A stretch of DNA of 37,070 nucleotides from Saprospiraceae bacterium (lineage in GTDB: Bacteria; Bacteroidota; Bacteroidia; Chitinophagales; Saprospiraceae): NCBI GenBank assembly GCA_016787415.1, contig JAEUUT010000019.1, positions 1 to 37,070 of the forward strand, given 5' to 3'. The first letter of the stretch is position 1, and the number at the start of each line of letters is the position of its first letter. Position numbers and translations under genes: made by a program. Of this stretch, positions 29,803 through 37,070 are shown piece by piece. Below the pieces are notes generated by a model. It had not been told where the DNA came from. It saw only the letters and a list, made by a program, of their open reading frames with translations, and did no database searches.

Positions 29803-32800
29803 ATGAACCTCCATCCATGCATACTATATGCAGCAATCGCCTTTGTCTGTTGCTTCCCCTCGAAAATGGTATCCGCTCAATGCGGGCCGCCGTCATCTCT
29901 TTGGCTCCACACGACCCAAACCGCTCAATCGCTCACCCTTAACTGGTCGGCCGTTTCGGGTGTAAGCGGTTACCAGATCCGATATTGGCAAGCCGGGCTT
30001 CCCGACGACAAAACCATTGTAGAACAGCCCGGGGCTGCGCCTTTCGAACTGAAGGGCTTGAAAAAAAACACCCAATACAGTGTGCAAATCCGGTCGATAT
30101 GTTCGAATGGTTCTTTTTCCAACTGGAGCAATCCGCTTACATACCTTACCGCCAACAGCACCGGCGTTTGTAGCGCACCTACTGGTATTGTTGCTGTTGC
30201 ATCGGGCACAGGACTGGCCGTTTCATGGACATCCAGTGGGTCGCATGGCATTCGTTACCGTGCCGGCGATAGCGGCGACTGGCTTGTTCCGCCTGGTGGG
30301 CTTTCGGCTGTTGCATCTCCGTTTTCCATCAGCAATTTGCCCGCAGGCATCTATCAGGTGCAGGTAAAACGACTTTGCAGCAGCAACAGCAGCGATTTTA
30401 CAGGGGTTTCGGTATCAACGGAAGCCACGGCTTCGGTATCCTGCCTTGCCAACAAAAATTATGGCAAAAACATAAGCGCGGAAGACCTTATACAAATCAA
30501 CTCGGCCTTCAATACTGCAAGCCCTTTCACCTTTGCCGATATGATCGGCGTCAACGACGGAGGGCTGATCTTCCGCTCGTTTTTGAATGCGTCGAGCAAT
30601 CCTATTACCAGCCTGACCACTCAATACCGGAATTTTCATACCATCGATGAAGATTTTGACGGCTCTATTGGCCTGTATGCACAAAATATTAAACCCAAGG
30701 ATACCCAGCCGGAAGGCACTCCTTCCAATACTGCACACAACAGAAACTACTACCAGTTGTACCACAATGTGCATGGTTTTTCCAATATCACAGGTGCTAT
30801 CGAACTGTTGCATTACAGTCCGCAGTCGTGGAAAGATAAAATGTACCTGGAAAGCGACTGGTCTGCAGCAGGCCCGGCAGGTATTCGGTCTTCCTTTGAA
30901 AACTATTCCAAAAAATTTATCGACGAGTTTGCGCCGGCTGGCGGGACGCCTGCTCAGGTGCTGGTTTCCAATTTCCAGGTGGGCAATGAACTGTGGGATT
31001 ATCCCGTAAAAGCGGATTATCACAACCTGCTCACAGGCGCCCGCAACGCTTTTATCCTGAAATACGGCCCCAAATCGGCTGGAGGCTGGAAAATGAAACT
31101 CATTATCGGGGCATTTCAGGCTTTTCGCGACAACAACTGCAGCGGCACAGCACGCAATGTGTCGAACTGTGGCGGCAGCCTGCAACGACATGATTTTATT
31201 GGTGATTACCTCGATGTGAGCGACTGCAACATATTAAAAGATGTAGACGCTATCGACTGCCACCCGTACAGTTTTTTGCCTGGCACCACGACGTGGACGT
31301 ATCCTGAAAATCCGGTTTCGGAGGCATGGCAAATTCGCAACCTCGCAGCCTGGTTGCATGCGAATAAAAACGAATCGACCGGCGCCTTAAACGACGCTCG
31401 TTTGTGGTCGTCGGAATACGGTTTCGACAGCAATCCTGCCTCTGGCGTAGGCGAACAAACACAAGCGGCTTACCTGATCAGAGGTTTGTTGCTTCACAGC
31501 CGTTTTCATTTCGAAAAAGTATTTTTTTACAATGCTTTCGATCAAGCGCGGCCTACAGATGGCTCGTATTCAACACTTTATTACAGTTCCGGGTTCTGGC
31601 GTCAGGGCACTCACCCCGCCAATAGTGCATGGCCCTCTCCCCTGCCCCAACATGGCGCTACGCCCAAACCTTCCTGGTATGCGATGCTCGATTTCAAAAG
31701 CCGGTTCGGGCAACACGTTTTTTACAAAGCGCTGGTGGAAGACTCGGAAGCCAATGTGTGGATTATTGCGCGGCCGGATGGTACGGAGCCATATCTTCTT
31801 TTCTGGGCGCCCAAAGCCACATCAGACAACAATCTGAACACCAATATGGCCACCAATAAAGCAGTAGACTGGTCGGCAGTATTGGCTGGTAATTACAAAA
31901 TATCAACAGGGACAGGGCAAAATTTTACCGGCGATACCAACCCGGGGCAAACATTTACGGCTGCATCGGGCAGTGCATGCGGAAACACCACTATTACCAA
32001 CATCCGCCGTAATCCCGCATTTATTCCACTCGTCGAATGCGCAGTCTGTTCGAATGTGACACAAGCCGGGAGTATCATCGAGCCCACACCGGGCAGTGGC
32101 GCCGGCCCTTTCGATCCGGGAGTTATTGCAAGCGATTTCCCTGCAAGCGGCGGTACGGGCGGAAGCATTCTGTACCAATGGCAATCATCGGCGTTCAATA
32201 CCGATTTCGTTGATATTCCAGGCGCCACAGCCCTTTCCTACGACCCGCCTGCCATTACACAAAGCACCTACTTCCGCAGGGGTGCGCGCAGAAGCACCTG
32301 CACCGACTTCGTGTATTCCCCTTCGGTAATCATTTCCGTGACCAGCGCATGCCCTCATATTACCTCGTTCAGGCGTCAGCCCAACAGCAACAACGGCTGT
32401 AATACCGAGAATGATTTTTACTACGAGGTTATTGTCACCAATATCGGAGCGAGCGATCAGGTAACCATTTCCGGTCTGCCCAGCAACGGACTGAGCATAT
32501 CCAGTTCTAGTTTGAACGGTGGCGCATTCAATACACAAACGTTCAACACCAACCTGCAATACGTCAGCAGCAGCAGTTTTAAATGGCTCGTTTCGCCCGG
32601 CAATGGCAGTACACAAACCCTGCGGCTCTATTACTGCTGGGCCAATGCATATCCGAATCCAGTGAGTGTGTCAACGGCAATATCGCAGTGTTCAGGACAA
32701 ATAAAAGTATGCGCATCATCCAGTACGCTGACCGGCAATTTCACCGAAGAAAGGAGTTCGGATGTTACGGAAGACTTTGATTTTCAGATACAACCCAATC

Positions 32801-33030
32801 CAGGTTCGGAGCAATTCCAGGTAATTTATTCTGGACTTCCCGCACCAACGGCTACCCTGCACATCTGGAATGCTGCCGGGCAACGCGTTGCGAGTGTCGT
32901 ACTGGAACATCCGGAGCCTGGCCAGGCCGGTACGATTGACACGAGCGACTTGCCTGCAGGACTTTATTTTCTTGGTTTGCAGGTGGGTGGTGAAACGCGG
33001 TATCAGACCTGGGGCAAATACGACAGATAA
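29803..33030 (+). CDS. T9SS-secreted multidomain glycoside hydrolase-like protein
   Basis: This 1075-residue protein has a signal peptide (1-25, ending MVSAQ) and two fibronectin type III domains (about 28-120 and 124-208; SLTLNWSAVSGVSGYQIRYW). A TIM-barrel-like catalytic region of clan GH-A character (about 215-700) follows, in which VGNELWDYP (E396) and LWSSEYGFDS (E538) look like acid/base and nucleophile. An Ig-like/PKD-like region (about 770-860) and a DUF11-like beta domain (about 865-985) come next, then a type A T9SS sorting domain (about 1000-1075; QPNPGSEQFQVIYS, DLPAGLYFLGLQ). The GH family could not be fixed; the substrate is unknown but presumably a polysaccharide. A GTG at 29755 is in frame; the ATG at 29803 is preferred for the signal peptide. 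Confidence 0.85.
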   Translation: MNLHPCILYAAIAFVCCFPSKMVSAQCGPPSSLWLHTTQTAQSLTLNWSAVSGVSGYQIRYWQAGLPDDKTIVEQPGAAPFELKGLKKNTQYSVQIRSICSNGSFSNWSNPLTYLTANSTGVCSAPTGIVAVASGTGLAVSWTSSGSHGIRYRAGDSGDWLVPPGGLSAVASPFSISNLPAGIYQVQVKRLCSSNSSDFTGVSVSTEATASVSCLANKNYGKNISAEDLIQINSAFNTASPFTFADMIGVNDGGLIFRSFLNASSNPITSLTTQYRNFHTIDEDFDGSIGLYAQNIKPKDTQPEGTPSNTAHNRNYYQLYHNVHGFSNITGAIELLHYSPQSWKDKMYLESDWSAAGPAGIRSSFENYSKKFIDEFAPAGGTPAQVLVSNFQVGNELWDYPVKADYHNLLTGARNAFILKYGPKSAGGWKMKLIIGAFQAFRDNNCSGTARNVSNCGGSLQRHDFIGDYLDVSDCNILKDVDAIDCHPYSFLPGTTTWTYPENPVSEAWQIRNLAAWLHANKNESTGALNDARLWSSEYGFDSNPASGVGEQTQAAYLIRGLLLHSRFHFEKVFFYNAFDQARPTDGSYSTLYYSSGFWRQGTHPANSAWPSPLPQHGATPKPSWYAMLDFKSRFGQHVFYKALVEDSEANVWIIARPDGTEPYLLFWAPKATSDNNLNTNMATNKAVDWSAVLAGNYKISTGTGQNFTGDTNPGQTFTAASGSACGNTTITNIRRNPAFIPLVECAVCSNVTQAGSIIEPTPGSGAGPFDPGVIASDFPASGGTGGSILYQWQSSAFNTDFVDIPGATALSYDPPAITQSTYFRRGARRSTCTDFVYSPSVIISVTSACPHITSFRRQPNSNNGCNTENDFYYEVIVTNIGASDQVTISGLPSNGLSISSSSLNGGAFNTQTFNTNLQYVSSSSFKWLVSPGNGSTQTLRLYYCWANAYPNPVSVSTAISQCSGQIKVCASSSTLTGNFTEERSSDVTEDFDFQIQPNPGSEQFQVIYSGLPAPTATLHIWNAAGQRVASVVLEHPEPGQAGTIDTSDLPAGLYFLGLQVGGETRYQTWGKYDR

Positions 33031-33032
33031 TG

Positions 33033-33043
33033 AATTGACTATC
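33033..33043 (+). repeat. 11-bp direct repeat, left flank of palindromic element copy 2
   Basis: AATTGACTATC occurs here and again at 33423-33433, exactly at the two ends of the element. This looks like a target-site duplication. Confidence 0.75.
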
Positions 33044-33422
33044 AGTGGTGTACGAAGGATTTGTTCGGCTACGCCCTTCGTAGCAGGATGGGAACACGGA
33101 TGAAGCGGATGAAGCGGATTTAAACTGATTTTTTGTGGCCTTGCGGCCACCTTCTGTTGATTTTTACGGATTAAAACCGCCTTCGGCGGTTGGATACGCA
33201 TGGCATACACATGAAGTGATACAAGGGATCGATATCGATTTTTGCTTGCTTTATAAAAGATTGATTCGATATACATCCCGCCGAAGGCGGTCAAATCCGT
33301 AAAAATCAAAAAGGAGAGGCCGCAAGGCCACAAAAAATCAGTTTAAATCCGCTTCATCCGCTTCATCCGCGTCCCCATCCCTCTAAAAGGGGCGTAGCCG
33401 AACAAATCCTTCTTACGCCCCT
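33044..33422. mobile_element. Gene-less palindromic element, copy 2 (379 bp)
   Basis: This shares the outer inverted arms and nested hairpins (GTGGCC-TTGC-GGCCAC, CCGCC-TTC-GGCGG) with copy 1 at 23701-24077, and its length is the same within two bases. Its AT-rich core (about 33191-33277) matches the reverse complement of the core of copy 1, while both copies are read in the same outward context. It is bounded by AATTGACTATC direct repeats. It contains no gene and lies between two convergent genes. Confidence 0.88.
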
Positions 33423-33433
33423 AATTGACTATC
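33423..33433 (+). repeat. 11-bp direct repeat, right flank of palindromic element copy 2
   Basis: This is an identical AATTGACTATC copy to the one at 33033-33043. The bases outside both copies differ, so the repeat is exactly 11 bp. Confidence 0.75.
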
Positions 33434-33440
33434 CTCAATG

Positions 33441-34349
33441 TCAAAACCTCAAACTATACTCCAGATTGATCACAAAAGACCGCGTGAGCCCGTCGGGCCG
33501 CGCCTCCCGCACCAGCAAAGGCACACCGATGCTCAACTGGAGGGCATTGTGCTGATTGAGCATGTAATCGACGAAGGCATTGGCATTGATCGTGAGCCCT
33601 TGTGAGCCCTCGATTTCCTGTTGTTTGCCCAGGCTGTTGGTAAAACGGTCGTTGCCGAGGTGGTAAATCAGCAAAAGGCTGGGGGTTAGTTTGAATTGGC
33701 TACCGGCAGACACCGGAATAGCCCCGCGCAACAGCACGTCGCCTTTTCTTTCGAAGCCGTTGGTCGACTGGAATTGGGCGAAACGCACATCACCCGGGTA
33801 GGCAGGATCCAAAAAAGCGTTGTCGTTTTGGGTAAGCGGTTGTTGCAGTGCAGCGGCCAGTTGCAGGCCTTTGATGCCGTATGCAAGGCCCAGAATCAGG
33901 TCGTAGGTGCCCAGGCTCGACTGGTAATCCATTGGCAATGGAAGGCCGTTTTTCAGCGCATTGCCGTCGGTGAGGGGAATTTTTGCGCCTACGCTCAGTT
34001 TGAATTTTTCCCGGAATTTCACGTGCAGGTTGGCATACACATCCGACAGGCCAAAAGTGCTGAATCCATTGCCCGACTGCGCGAGCGAGGTGATTTTAGC
34101 GTCGAAGCCGAAGCGTTTTCCCAAACGGCGGTCGTATTCGAGGTAGTTGCCAAACACTGAAATGGAATGATCGGCGCCGCCCACCGAAGCGCCGATACGC
34201 ACCTGATTGGCCGGCGTCGTCGTATCGATGGCGTTGGGTTTAAAATTGTTGAGCGTGCAAAAACCGGCATCGCTGCATCCCTGGGCGTTCAAATCAGCAA
34301 CTTGCAGCACCGCAAACATAAACGAAAGGAGGAGAATTGATTTTTTCAT
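33441..34349 (-). CDS. Putative outer membrane beta-barrel protein
   Basis: This 302-residue protein has a signal peptide (1-22, ending DLNAQG) and a long series of amphipathic strands: NQVRIGASVGGADHSISVFG, FGFDAKITSLAQSG, YANLHVKFREKFKLSVGAKI, YDLILGLAYGIKGLQLAAAL, LQLSIGVPLLVREA, and a final FVINLEYSLRF ending in Phe. This is typical of transporter-like barrels of unknown function in Bacteroidota. The protein contains two early cysteines (C25 and C31 region, GCSDAGFCTLNNF). The start at 34349 is chosen for the signal peptide; the longer frame to 34439 is not likely. It is divergent from the next T9SS gene. Confidence 0.8.
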   Translation of the reverse strand: MKKSILLLSFMFAVLQVADLNAQGCSDAGFCTLNNFKPNAIDTTTPANQVRIGASVGGADHSISVFGNYLEYDRRLGKRFGFDAKITSLAQSGNGFSTFGLSDVYANLHVKFREKFKLSVGAKIPLTDGNALKNGLPLPMDYQSSLGTYDLILGLAYGIKGLQLAAALQQPLTQNDNAFLDPAYPGDVRFAQFQSTNGFERKGDVLLRGAIPVSAGSQFKLTPSLLLIYHLGNDRFTNSLGKQQEIEGSQGLTINANAFVDYMLNQHNALQLSIGVPLLVREARPDGLTRSFVINLEYSLRF

Positions 34350-34379
34350 GCAATTTAGTTGAATGTGATAGAGGGAAGA

Positions 34380-34387
34380 CAAAGGTA
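34380..34387 (-). promoter_or_regulatory. -7 element of the beta-barrel gene
   Basis: On the minus strand TACCTTTG matches TAnnTTTG exactly, 30 bases before the ATG at 34349. No convincing -33 element is visible. Confidence 0.5.
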
Positions 34388-34586
34388 ATGAACCCAAAGG
34401 TTGGGCGCCTTTTTCTGTACGTCCGTGTTCCATATTCATTATTAGAAGTGTATTTGGGATGACAAAAACCCCAATTCAGGTAATTTAATTTCGCATACCG
34501 AAATACATGTCTCACCGCTTTCCGGTACAACCGTGAGATTTTTAAAATGGCTTTTTTCCGGGATTTACCGAACCTACTGGCAGGCC

Positions 34587-34594
34587 CACCTTTG
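34587..34594 (+). promoter_or_regulatory. Possible -7 element of the second large T9SS gene
   Basis: CACCTTTG matches TAnnTTTG at 7 of 8 positions, 50 bases before the ATG at 34645. The rest of the 295-bp divergent spacer (34350-34644) shows nothing else that is firm. Confidence 0.35.
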
Positions 34595-34644
34595 CCTTGT
34601 CCAACATACCAACGGAATTTCCTTGTAACCAACAAAACGAAGCC

Positions 34645-36633
34645 ATGAAAAAACAACTTCCACACCTGCTGCTTTTCTTGCTTGCGCTCCCTTTTCAAAT
34701 AGCCGCTCAATGCCACAACATCACCCTGCCATACGGGCAAGTCTCCGTCGACATCAACCGAGGGTACAAGATATTGGCCACCCAGGACGGCAATTTTGTC
34801 ATCGCCGGAGAGTGGAACAGCGAAGCCTATCTAATGAAAGTCGACCCTGCCGGTACTGCTCTGGTCACTAAAAAATTCGGGGCGCTTATCGGCGGACAAT
34901 CGCAATTCAATGATCTCGTAGAAGCCCCCGACGGCGGTTTTGTAGCCGTTGGCTACTGCGATAATTGTACCGTACCGAACGACTCCTTGCGAAAGGTAGT
35001 AGTGATAAAAACCGATGCCAATCTGAATATCAACGCCTCCATCGGGGTGAAAAAATTCGGGTCGACCACACAGGGCTCCTTTACAACCCTCAATGAACGC
35101 TTCCAACCCTGCATCGTACGAACCGGCAACGAATACACGCTGGCGGCAGGCGTCAATGTTGGCGCCAGCATCAACCCACAAAACACAGTCGTGACGCGCC
35201 TGACCACATCCCTCGAAACAGTTTGGGAAAAATGGTACAATGTCGGCTACTTTGAAGCGCCATACGACATTGTGGCTACGAACGACGGATTCATTATGCC
35301 CGTCAACCGCGCTTTTTTGCCCACTGCTGCCCTGCTGAAAATCGACCTGAACGGCAACCAGCAGTGGATCAAGCCTTTCACGATCGATCCGGCACGCAAT
35401 ATGGTGTACCTGCCCGACTCTAACCAGGTAGTAGTAGTGGGTGAACGAACATTGGACGTCAATAACAGAGATATTTTCCTGATGCGTTTCGACGCTGCTT
35501 CCGGCGCCCCGCTCGACTCACTTCTATGGGGCGAGCCGATGTGGGATGAAGGCCGCGATGTTCAGTTGCTCGAAGATGGCAACCTGCTGGTCGGCACTCG
35601 TATCACATTGCCCAATATTTTTGGCACCTACGGCGCTTCGAGGGTATATAGGGTACAGACCAGCCCTTTGCAGGTGCTTTGTTATGAAAAAATCCCCAAC
35701 CCAAATACCATCACGACCATGTCGCTGACCAGCGTGGTACCCTTGAGTACGCATGGAAATGACTACGCCGTGGCGGGTATCCGCGGCCTGGATAACCGCA
35801 CTTTTTTCCATATCCGGGAAGATTGCGAGGTAAATTACCAGCACACAGTTATTTGTACCGGTAGCAGTTACACTTTGCCAGGTGGCCAGACGGTGAGCGC
35901 GGCAGGTGTTTATGAAAGCATCCTACCCGCAGCATCGGGCTGCGACAGCCTGATTCAGACGACAGTGAGCCTGTATCCGCAAGTACCCCCTACTACCCTG
36001 GAGGTGGTGCTTTGTCCGGGAGAAGCGTATGTACTTCCAAACGGGCAGACGGTTTCTTCTTCCGGCACTTATTCCGTGAATATTCCTTCCGTCCACGGCT
36101 GCGACAGCCTGATTCAGACAACGGTGATGGTAAACACACCCGTTACAGTAGAAAATGTTGACATTCAACATGATACCAACAATGGCAATGGCGCTATCAG
36201 CCTCCAGGCAATCAGTGGCGGTATGGCGCCCTACACATTCCACTGGAGCAACAATGCTTCCGGCAATGCCATCAGTTCGCTTGCTCACGGCACCTACACG
36301 GTTACCATCACGGATGCAGCAGGATGCACGACAGTAGCGGCATTTGTGGTTGAAATGGCCGTAGCGAGCATCGAACTTTCCGAAGGTGCGACTTTCTCCA
36401 TGTTCCCCAATCCATTTTCAGAACGCCTGGATATTTTATTGGAAACAAGCGCGAATGCCACATACGAATTGCGGCTGACGGATGCGCAAGGCAAACTTTG
36501 CCGGAATTATCGCCTGCAAACCGGACAGTCAGAACTGCTGGATATAGCAGCATTGCCCTCCGGTATTTATTGGGCACAAGTGACGGAAAATGGGAAATTT
36601 ATCCGGCAAATGCGGGTCGTGAAAACGAGGTAA
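34645..36633 (+). CDS. T9SS-secreted propeller/SprB-repeat surface protein
   Basis: This 662-residue protein has a signal peptide (1-21, ending IAAQC). A propeller-like region (about 30-400) follows, with repeated ILATQDGNFVIAGEW, EAPDGGFVAVGYCD and QLLEDGNLLVGTRI motifs. Two tandem repeats of about 54 residues come next (about 405-510; each with Cys, LPxGQTV, GxY and GCDSLIQTTV), then an SprB-type repeat (about 515-575; GAISLQAISGGMAPYTFHWS, GTYTVTITDAAGC) and a type A T9SS sorting domain (about 590-662; MFPNPFSERLDILLE, ALPSGIYWAQV). It is probably an adhesin or surface structural protein. The start at 34645 fits the signal peptide. The gene ends at a hairpin shared with the convergent acetyltransferase. 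Confidence 0.9.
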   Translation: MKKQLPHLLLFLLALPFQIAAQCHNITLPYGQVSVDINRGYKILATQDGNFVIAGEWNSEAYLMKVDPAGTALVTKKFGALIGGQSQFNDLVEAPDGGFVAVGYCDNCTVPNDSLRKVVVIKTDANLNINASIGVKKFGSTTQGSFTTLNERFQPCIVRTGNEYTLAAGVNVGASINPQNTVVTRLTTSLETVWEKWYNVGYFEAPYDIVATNDGFIMPVNRAFLPTAALLKIDLNGNQQWIKPFTIDPARNMVYLPDSNQVVVVGERTLDVNNRDIFLMRFDAASGAPLDSLLWGEPMWDEGRDVQLLEDGNLLVGTRITLPNIFGTYGASRVYRVQTSPLQVLCYEKIPNPNTITTMSLTSVVPLSTHGNDYAVAGIRGLDNRTFFHIREDCEVNYQHTVICTGSSYTLPGGQTVSAAGVYESILPAASGCDSLIQTTVSLYPQVPPTTLEVVLCPGEAYVLPNGQTVSSSGTYSVNIPSVHGCDSLIQTTVMVNTPVTVENVDIQHDTNNGNGAISLQAISGGMAPYTFHWSNNASGNAISSLAHGTYTVTITDAAGCTTVAAFVVEMAVASIELSEGATFSMFPNPFSERLDILLETSANATYELRLTDAQGKLCRNYRLQTGQSELLDIAALPSGIYWAQVTENGKFIRQMRVVKTR

Positions 36634-36656
36634 GAAGCCCACTTCAAGGTGCATGT

Positions 36657-36689
36657 GGCCGTCTCATAATTGCACGTTATGAGACGGCC
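36657..36689. terminator. Bidirectional hairpin between convergent genes
   Basis: GGCCGTCTCATA (36657-36668) and TATGAGACGGCC (36678-36689) are exact 12-bp complements with a 9-base loop. It lies 23 bp after the T9SS gene and covers the stop codon (36664-36666) and last codons of the acetyltransferase. It has no T-run on either side. Confidence 0.7.
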
Positions 36690-37070
36690 TCGTGATTTTC
36701 CAAAAATCCATTTTCCTCCTCGTCTGAAATCCCAACTTCTCATACAAGGCAATGGCGCGCACATTGTCTTCTGTCACATGCAGAAATGGCAATTGCCCGG
36801 CCGCCAGGTTTTGGTTGACAGCGTATGCGACAAGTTGAGAGGCCAGCCCGCGGCCTGTGTAGTCCGGGTGCGTCACCACCGCGCTGATTTCCGTGTGGCC
36901 GTTCATACGCATGCGTTCGCCGGTAACGGCCGCCAAAACACCATCGAGGTATATACCAAAGTAGTTGCCCATTTGACCGGTTTTTTTCCGAAAATAACCT
37001 GGTTGCACCAAATTGACCAGCGCAGCAAGGTCGCTTGCCTGGCCTTGCGTCAGCAATTGAATATTTTCTG
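36664..37070 (-). CDS. GNAT-family N-acetyltransferase (5' end outside the window)
   Basis: At least 135 residues of a GNAT acetyltransferase of the FR47-like type are present. The acetyl-CoA-binding motif A is seen in ISAVVTHPDYTGRGLASQLV (R/Q-x-x-G-x-G/A as TGRGLAS), followed by LHVTEDNVRAIALYEKLGFQ. The frame stays open through a TTG at 37056 to the window edge, so the start lies beyond 37070. The acceptor is unknown. Its last residues and stop codon are encoded by the bidirectional hairpin. Confidence 0.9.
   Translation of the reverse strand, partial: ENIQLLTQGQASDLAALVNLVQPGYFRKKTGQMGNYFGIYLDGVLAAVTGERMRMNGHTEISAVVTHPDYTGRGLASQLVAYAVNQNLAAGQLPFLHVTEDNVRAIALYEKLGFQTRRKMDFWKITRPSHNVQL

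Overview
The window looks like chromosomal DNA from a Bacteroidota bacterium, most likely of the Saprospiria/Chitinophagia type. The support is: three secreted proteins with C-terminal sorting domains of the type IX secretion system (T9SS), an SprB-type repeat and a choice-of-anchor L domain; promoters with the Bacteroidota -7 element TAnnTTTG; a general lack of Shine-Dalgarno sites except on rpsU; and the rpsU-xerC and miaB-sigma-54-regulator gene pairs. The genus cannot be fixed from this sequence. No rRNA, tRNA, CRISPR array, prophage or transposase gene was seen.

Layout. 1-6300 is a stress and signalling block: a receiver-CRP fusion regulator, a CBS-pair protein, a universal stress protein with a thioredoxin-like front domain, a membrane PAS histidine kinase and a class I photolyase. 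6500-8300 holds a nucleoside phosphorylase and an orphan lipoprotein/helical protein pair. 8500-12000 is miaB and a sigma-54 activator, separated by a small membrane protein and a decayed MNT-HEPN toxin-antitoxin locus. 12100-16800 is a co-directional run: a thioredoxin-fold protein, a methyltransferase and a serine hydrolase fused to a ChbG/YdjC-type deacetylase. 16800-24400 is mostly on the minus strand: a beta-barrel protein, a T9SS adhesin-like protein, a PD40 propeller protein, an acyltransferase, an MBL hydrolase and a small conserved protein. 24500-29300 holds a beta-barrel protein, an alpha-L-fucosidase divergent from an HDAC-family deacetylase, then rpsU and a Xer recombinase. 29800-36600 is dominated by two large T9SS-exported proteins and a beta-barrel protein. 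A GNAT acetyltransferase runs off the right edge.

The most unusual content is between the genes. Three kinds of heptamer-repeat array (AGTCCTG/AGTCGTA, GTTATGA, TGAATGA/GGAGTGA) sit exactly at gene ends and often supply the stop codon, so two unrelated proteins both end in Ser-Pro-Glu-Ser. The AGTCCTG arrays are arranged as long near-perfect inverted repeats at three loci. A separate, gene-less palindromic element of about 378 bp occurs twice; its core is in opposite orientation in the two copies, and one copy is flanked by an 11-bp direct repeat like a target-site duplication. A fourth A/C-rich long hairpin precedes miaB. Short perfect dyads also sit just before three start codons, and a run of hairpins behind xerC may be a small RNA.

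Functionally the window mixes core housekeeping genes (miaB, rpsU, xerC, phr) with surface and secreted carbohydrate-related functions and redox/stress sensing. Physical links suggesting joint work are the PD40 protein with the choice-of-anchor protein (9 bp apart), the thioredoxin-fold protein with the methyltransferase (12 bp apart), the MBL hydrolase with the acyltransferase, and rpsU with xerC.
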